Below, piece after piece: positions 53,716-55,329 of a stretch of 55,329 bases of DNA; the stretch's first letter is position 1, and each line of letters begins with the position of its first letter. The stretch lies in IMG/VR virus record IMGVR_UViG_3300012582_000006, positions 1 to 55,329 of that record. One strand, written 5' to 3'. The notes below the pieces were generated by a model. The model had not been told where the DNA came from. It saw only the letters and a list, made by a program, of their open reading frames with translations, and ran no database searches. The DNA is from a virus. The position numbers and the translations under genes were made by a program.

Positions 53716-54302
53716 ATCTGTCGAACACAATCAAGTTGCAAACACTTGGTGCGAGTGCTGCGGGGGCTCAAGCGACGGTTCCAGATTCTCGTTCCAGTGA
53801 CGAATGGATTAAGAACTGGCTCGACAAAAAGAACAAAAGACTGAACGATCTAAGGAAGGAGTTACATAGTTTGCTAGACTTTCCCCAGCCAGTAGAAATT
53901 GATGGGGCCTATCGTGAAGACAAAAAATCCATTTTCGAACAAATGCCGGGAAGGGTTGCCGGGCACGGTCGTTGGGCTGTGGTATCACCGGAAGGGGAGA
54001 TTATTTCTCGTTGGGCGACAAAAGCTGAAGCAGATGCTGCGGCGTGGCCCGCCTACAAAGGGATCAAGCCATCGGCGACGGGAGCCTCGGGAGGAGCAAG
54101 AGTAAAGAAGTTAGCTGCTGCTGATATTTTTCAGGATGAAGAGCTTGGTAATAGAACGAGAGCGAGATTTTTGAAACATCCAAAGCCAAGGGTTGTCAAG
54201 GATGCGGATATACTGAGGATGGGAGATCGGAGACCTAGTAGTCACGGTCAGGGGGCTGCTGGTGCCGGAGGTACCGGTGGTCCAGGTGGAGCTGGAATTT
54301 AA
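53712..54302 (+). CDS. Unknown protein with Gly-rich tail
   Basis: A 196-residue protein beginning ATG 53712 over the previous stop. Middle: GRWAVVSPEGEIISRWATKA, a short domain like a phage-type beta hairpin. The end is Gly-rich (GQGAAGAGGTGGPGGAG). The composition resembles the protein at 39839. Probably structural; no family recognised. Confidence 0.6.
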   Translation: MNLSNTIKLQTLGASAAGAQATVPDSRSSDEWIKNWLDKKNKRLNDLRKELHSLLDFPQPVEIDGAYREDKKSIFEQMPGRVAGHGRWAVVSPEGEIISRWATKAEADAAAWPAYKGIKPSATGASGGARVKKLAAADIFQDEELGNRTRARFLKHPKPRVVKDADILRMGDRRPSSHGQGAAGAGGTGGPGGAGI

Positions 54303-54317
54303 CAAAGGAGAATCAAG

Positions 54318-54521
54318 ATGAGCTTTCATGTTGCGCCGTTGATCAGGGAGCAAGAAATTGCCAGGGTCGGGTTGGGATTGTTGCAGAACCTTGACTCGGT
54401 TGGCTATACGGTAACGAAGGCGCAGGAAACCGCAGGGACCAGACCGACGCCTTCGGTGACTGCCGCTGGTGGAATCGGGGCCTTCTGGTTCGCGAACCAG
54501 AAAACAAATCCGTCGTTGTAA
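54318..54521 (+). CDS. Small protein of unknown function
   Basis: A 67-residue protein (starts MSFHVAPLIREQEIARVG) with a helical start and a Gly/Ala/Phe end (TAAGGIGAFWFANQK). AAAGGAGAA lies upstream. No family recognised. Confidence 0.6.
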   Translation: MSFHVAPLIREQEIARVGLGLLQNLDSVGYTVTKAQETAGTRPTPSVTAAGGIGAFWFANQKTNPSL

Positions 54522-54532
54522 AGGAGAGGATC

Positions 54533-54730
54533 ATGGGAGAGCCAAAAAAGTTGGTTGATCTGAAAAAGCCCGGTCCTACGACTGCCAAAGGAATACAAGA
54601 TATAGCTCTCGGTTGCTGGTCCATGTTCGGGGATCACGAGAGAACGAGCGTACCGAAGAAGATAGCGGAGCAGCCCCGCTTGAATCCTGTTGATCCAAAG
54701 ACGATGAAGTCCGGAGGGGAGCTGAGCTGA
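54533..54730 (+). CDS. Small protein of unknown function
   Basis: A 65-residue basic protein (starts MGEPKKLVDLKKPGPT) with few hydrophobic residues; likely extended or disordered. AAAGGAGAGG precedes ATG 54533. Possible head-associated factor by context. Confidence 0.55.
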   Translation: MGEPKKLVDLKKPGPTTAKGIQDIALGCWSMFGDHERTSVPKKIAEQPRLNPVDPKTMKSGGELS

Positions 54731-54733
54731 CAA

Positions 54734-55024
54734 TTGCGTGAAGACACGAGACCATTTACAAAAGAGCAGCCGAGGAATGGGGAAATGATTTTGCATTGTG
54801 GGCATCCGAAAAAGCGACCACAACATTTTTATAGCTTTGGTCCAGGGATGCCAGAAGGGACTTGGGAACGGCCGGATGGAAGAATGGTGAAATCTCGCTG
54901 GATGATTTTGTGCGATGATTGTAACAACAGGCACGGCTTGCATGCTTATGAAGCGATAAAGGATTGTGCGATATGGCGGGAGAGTGGTCCGGTGATTCGA
55001 GACGTGGGTCGGTCTGGGAGATAA
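54734..55024 (+). CDS. Small zinc-binding protein
   Basis: A 96-residue protein with LHCGHPKKRPQHF and LCDDCNNRHGLHAYE giving a Cys/His metal site. Start TTG 54734 or ATG 54785 (the latter has GAGGAATGGGGAA just upstream). C-terminal part is basic (PVIRDVGRSGR). Function unknown. Confidence 0.6.
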   Translation: MREDTRPFTKEQPRNGEMILHCGHPKKRPQHFYSFGPGMPEGTWERPDGRMVKSRWMILCDDCNNRHGLHAYEAIKDCAIWRESGPVIRDVGRSGR

Positions 55025-55027
55025 GAA

Positions 55028-55329
55028 ATGAATTTGCAGACGACAATTTCTGTTTACTCCGGTGGTCCAGGATCTGGCCGACACAAAGAAGCCGGAACGT
55101 TTCAGTATATGAAGGAAGGAGCGAGGGAATCGGAAACACATCATCATAATTTCTATCAGGGCAAGAATGGAACTGTTGTTCATACACAGGTTCCAAAGGA
55201 ACAGGGAGAGTTTAAGATTCACGAGGAGAATACTTCCGGTCGTAAGTTGGCTGGTAGTTGGGGAACGAAAGACGGTAAGGAATTCCAGCAAAGGATGTCT
55301 GAGCATTACGGAATAGGGGTGAAGCCTTG
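55028..55329 (+). CDS. GGPGSG-motif protein, cut by the window end
   Basis: Open from ATG 55028 to the last base with no stop, so the C-terminus is outside the window. It begins MNLQTTISVYSGGPGSGRHK, sharing the GGPGSG motif with the product at 36228, and continues into a His-rich segment (ESETHHHNFYQGK) and HYGIGVKP. The shared motif and end suggest paralogous phage proteins with a common signal. Function unknown. Confidence 0.6.
   Translation, partial: MNLQTTISVYSGGPGSGRHKEAGTFQYMKEGARESETHHHNFYQGKNGTVVHTQVPKEQGEFKIHEENTSGRKLAGSWGTKDGKEFQQRMSEHYGIGVKP

Noticed and set aside
1-55329. tRNA genes
   Set aside because: No cloverleaf with a GTTCRA-type arm was noticed anywhere by eye. A tRNAscan search would settle it.

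Overview
The window is one continuous stretch of a large tailed double-stranded DNA phage (Caudoviricetes-like) genome. Every credible gene is on the + strand. Genes are packed head to tail, mostly with ATGA, GTGA or TGATG stop/start overlaps, and I see no ribosomal, housekeeping or tRNA genes. The host cannot be named from the sequence. The first gene is cut by the left edge and the last by the right edge. No large terminase, portal or major capsid gene is recognisable here, so the complete genome must be considerably larger.

Layout. (1) 1-22.9 kb is a replication, recombination and nucleotide module: 5'-3' exonuclease (C-terminal part), sigma-like protein, a DpdA-type deazaguanine transferase with GTP cyclohydrolase I (FolE), sliding clamp, a UDG-exonuclease-polymerase protein whose polymerase palm/fingers lie in a separate gene, dCTP deaminase, a UvsY-like protein, gp32-like SSB with a very long charged tail, RecA, an SPFH protein, a CmcI-like protein, a gamma/tau-like clamp loader, a single-chain Mre11-Rad50 (SbcD-SbcC) protein, a DUF3310 protein and ThyX. 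(2) 22.9-23.2 kb is a gene-free leader with a consensus-like sigma70 promoter, a perfect hairpin and a possible pseudoknotted RNA. (3) 23.2-42.3 kb holds a small-terminase-like gene, many small zinc-binding and structural genes, two glycosyltransferases, tail or adhesin-like repeat proteins, an M15 endolysin, holin candidates and homing endonucleases. (4) 42.3-53.5 kb is a sugar cassette: RmlA, RmlB, a C-methyltransferase of the TylC3/NovU type, two GDP-mannose-dehydratase-like enzymes, glycosyltransferases, FkbM and other methyltransferases, a B12-type radical SAM enzyme and a secreted C1q-like protein. (5) 53.5-55.3 kb holds small unknown virion-like genes.

The most unusual feature is a set of four strictly phased, degenerate pentanucleotide arrays (consensus YNNKG, mostly TNNGG) at 5221-5365, 14651-14775, 14823-14952 and 17304-17553. 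They run for 25 to 50 units without any insertion or deletion. Three of them end in a TGAGG unit that serves as the Shine-Dalgarno sequence of the next gene. I know of no described element like this. Other points that merit a closer look are the split polymerase, the structured leader at 22.99-23.15 kb, the one-chain SbcD-SbcC with a changed first metal motif, and the phage-borne deoxysugar pathway.

How the parts fit together: dCTP deaminase and ThyX supply dTMP. FolE and DpdA suggest deazaguanine modification of phage DNA, with the remaining pathway genes expected outside the window. Clamp, loader, split polymerase, SSB, RecA and the UvsY-like protein form a self-sufficient replication/recombination set. 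The sugar cassette could decorate the virion or alter the host surface.
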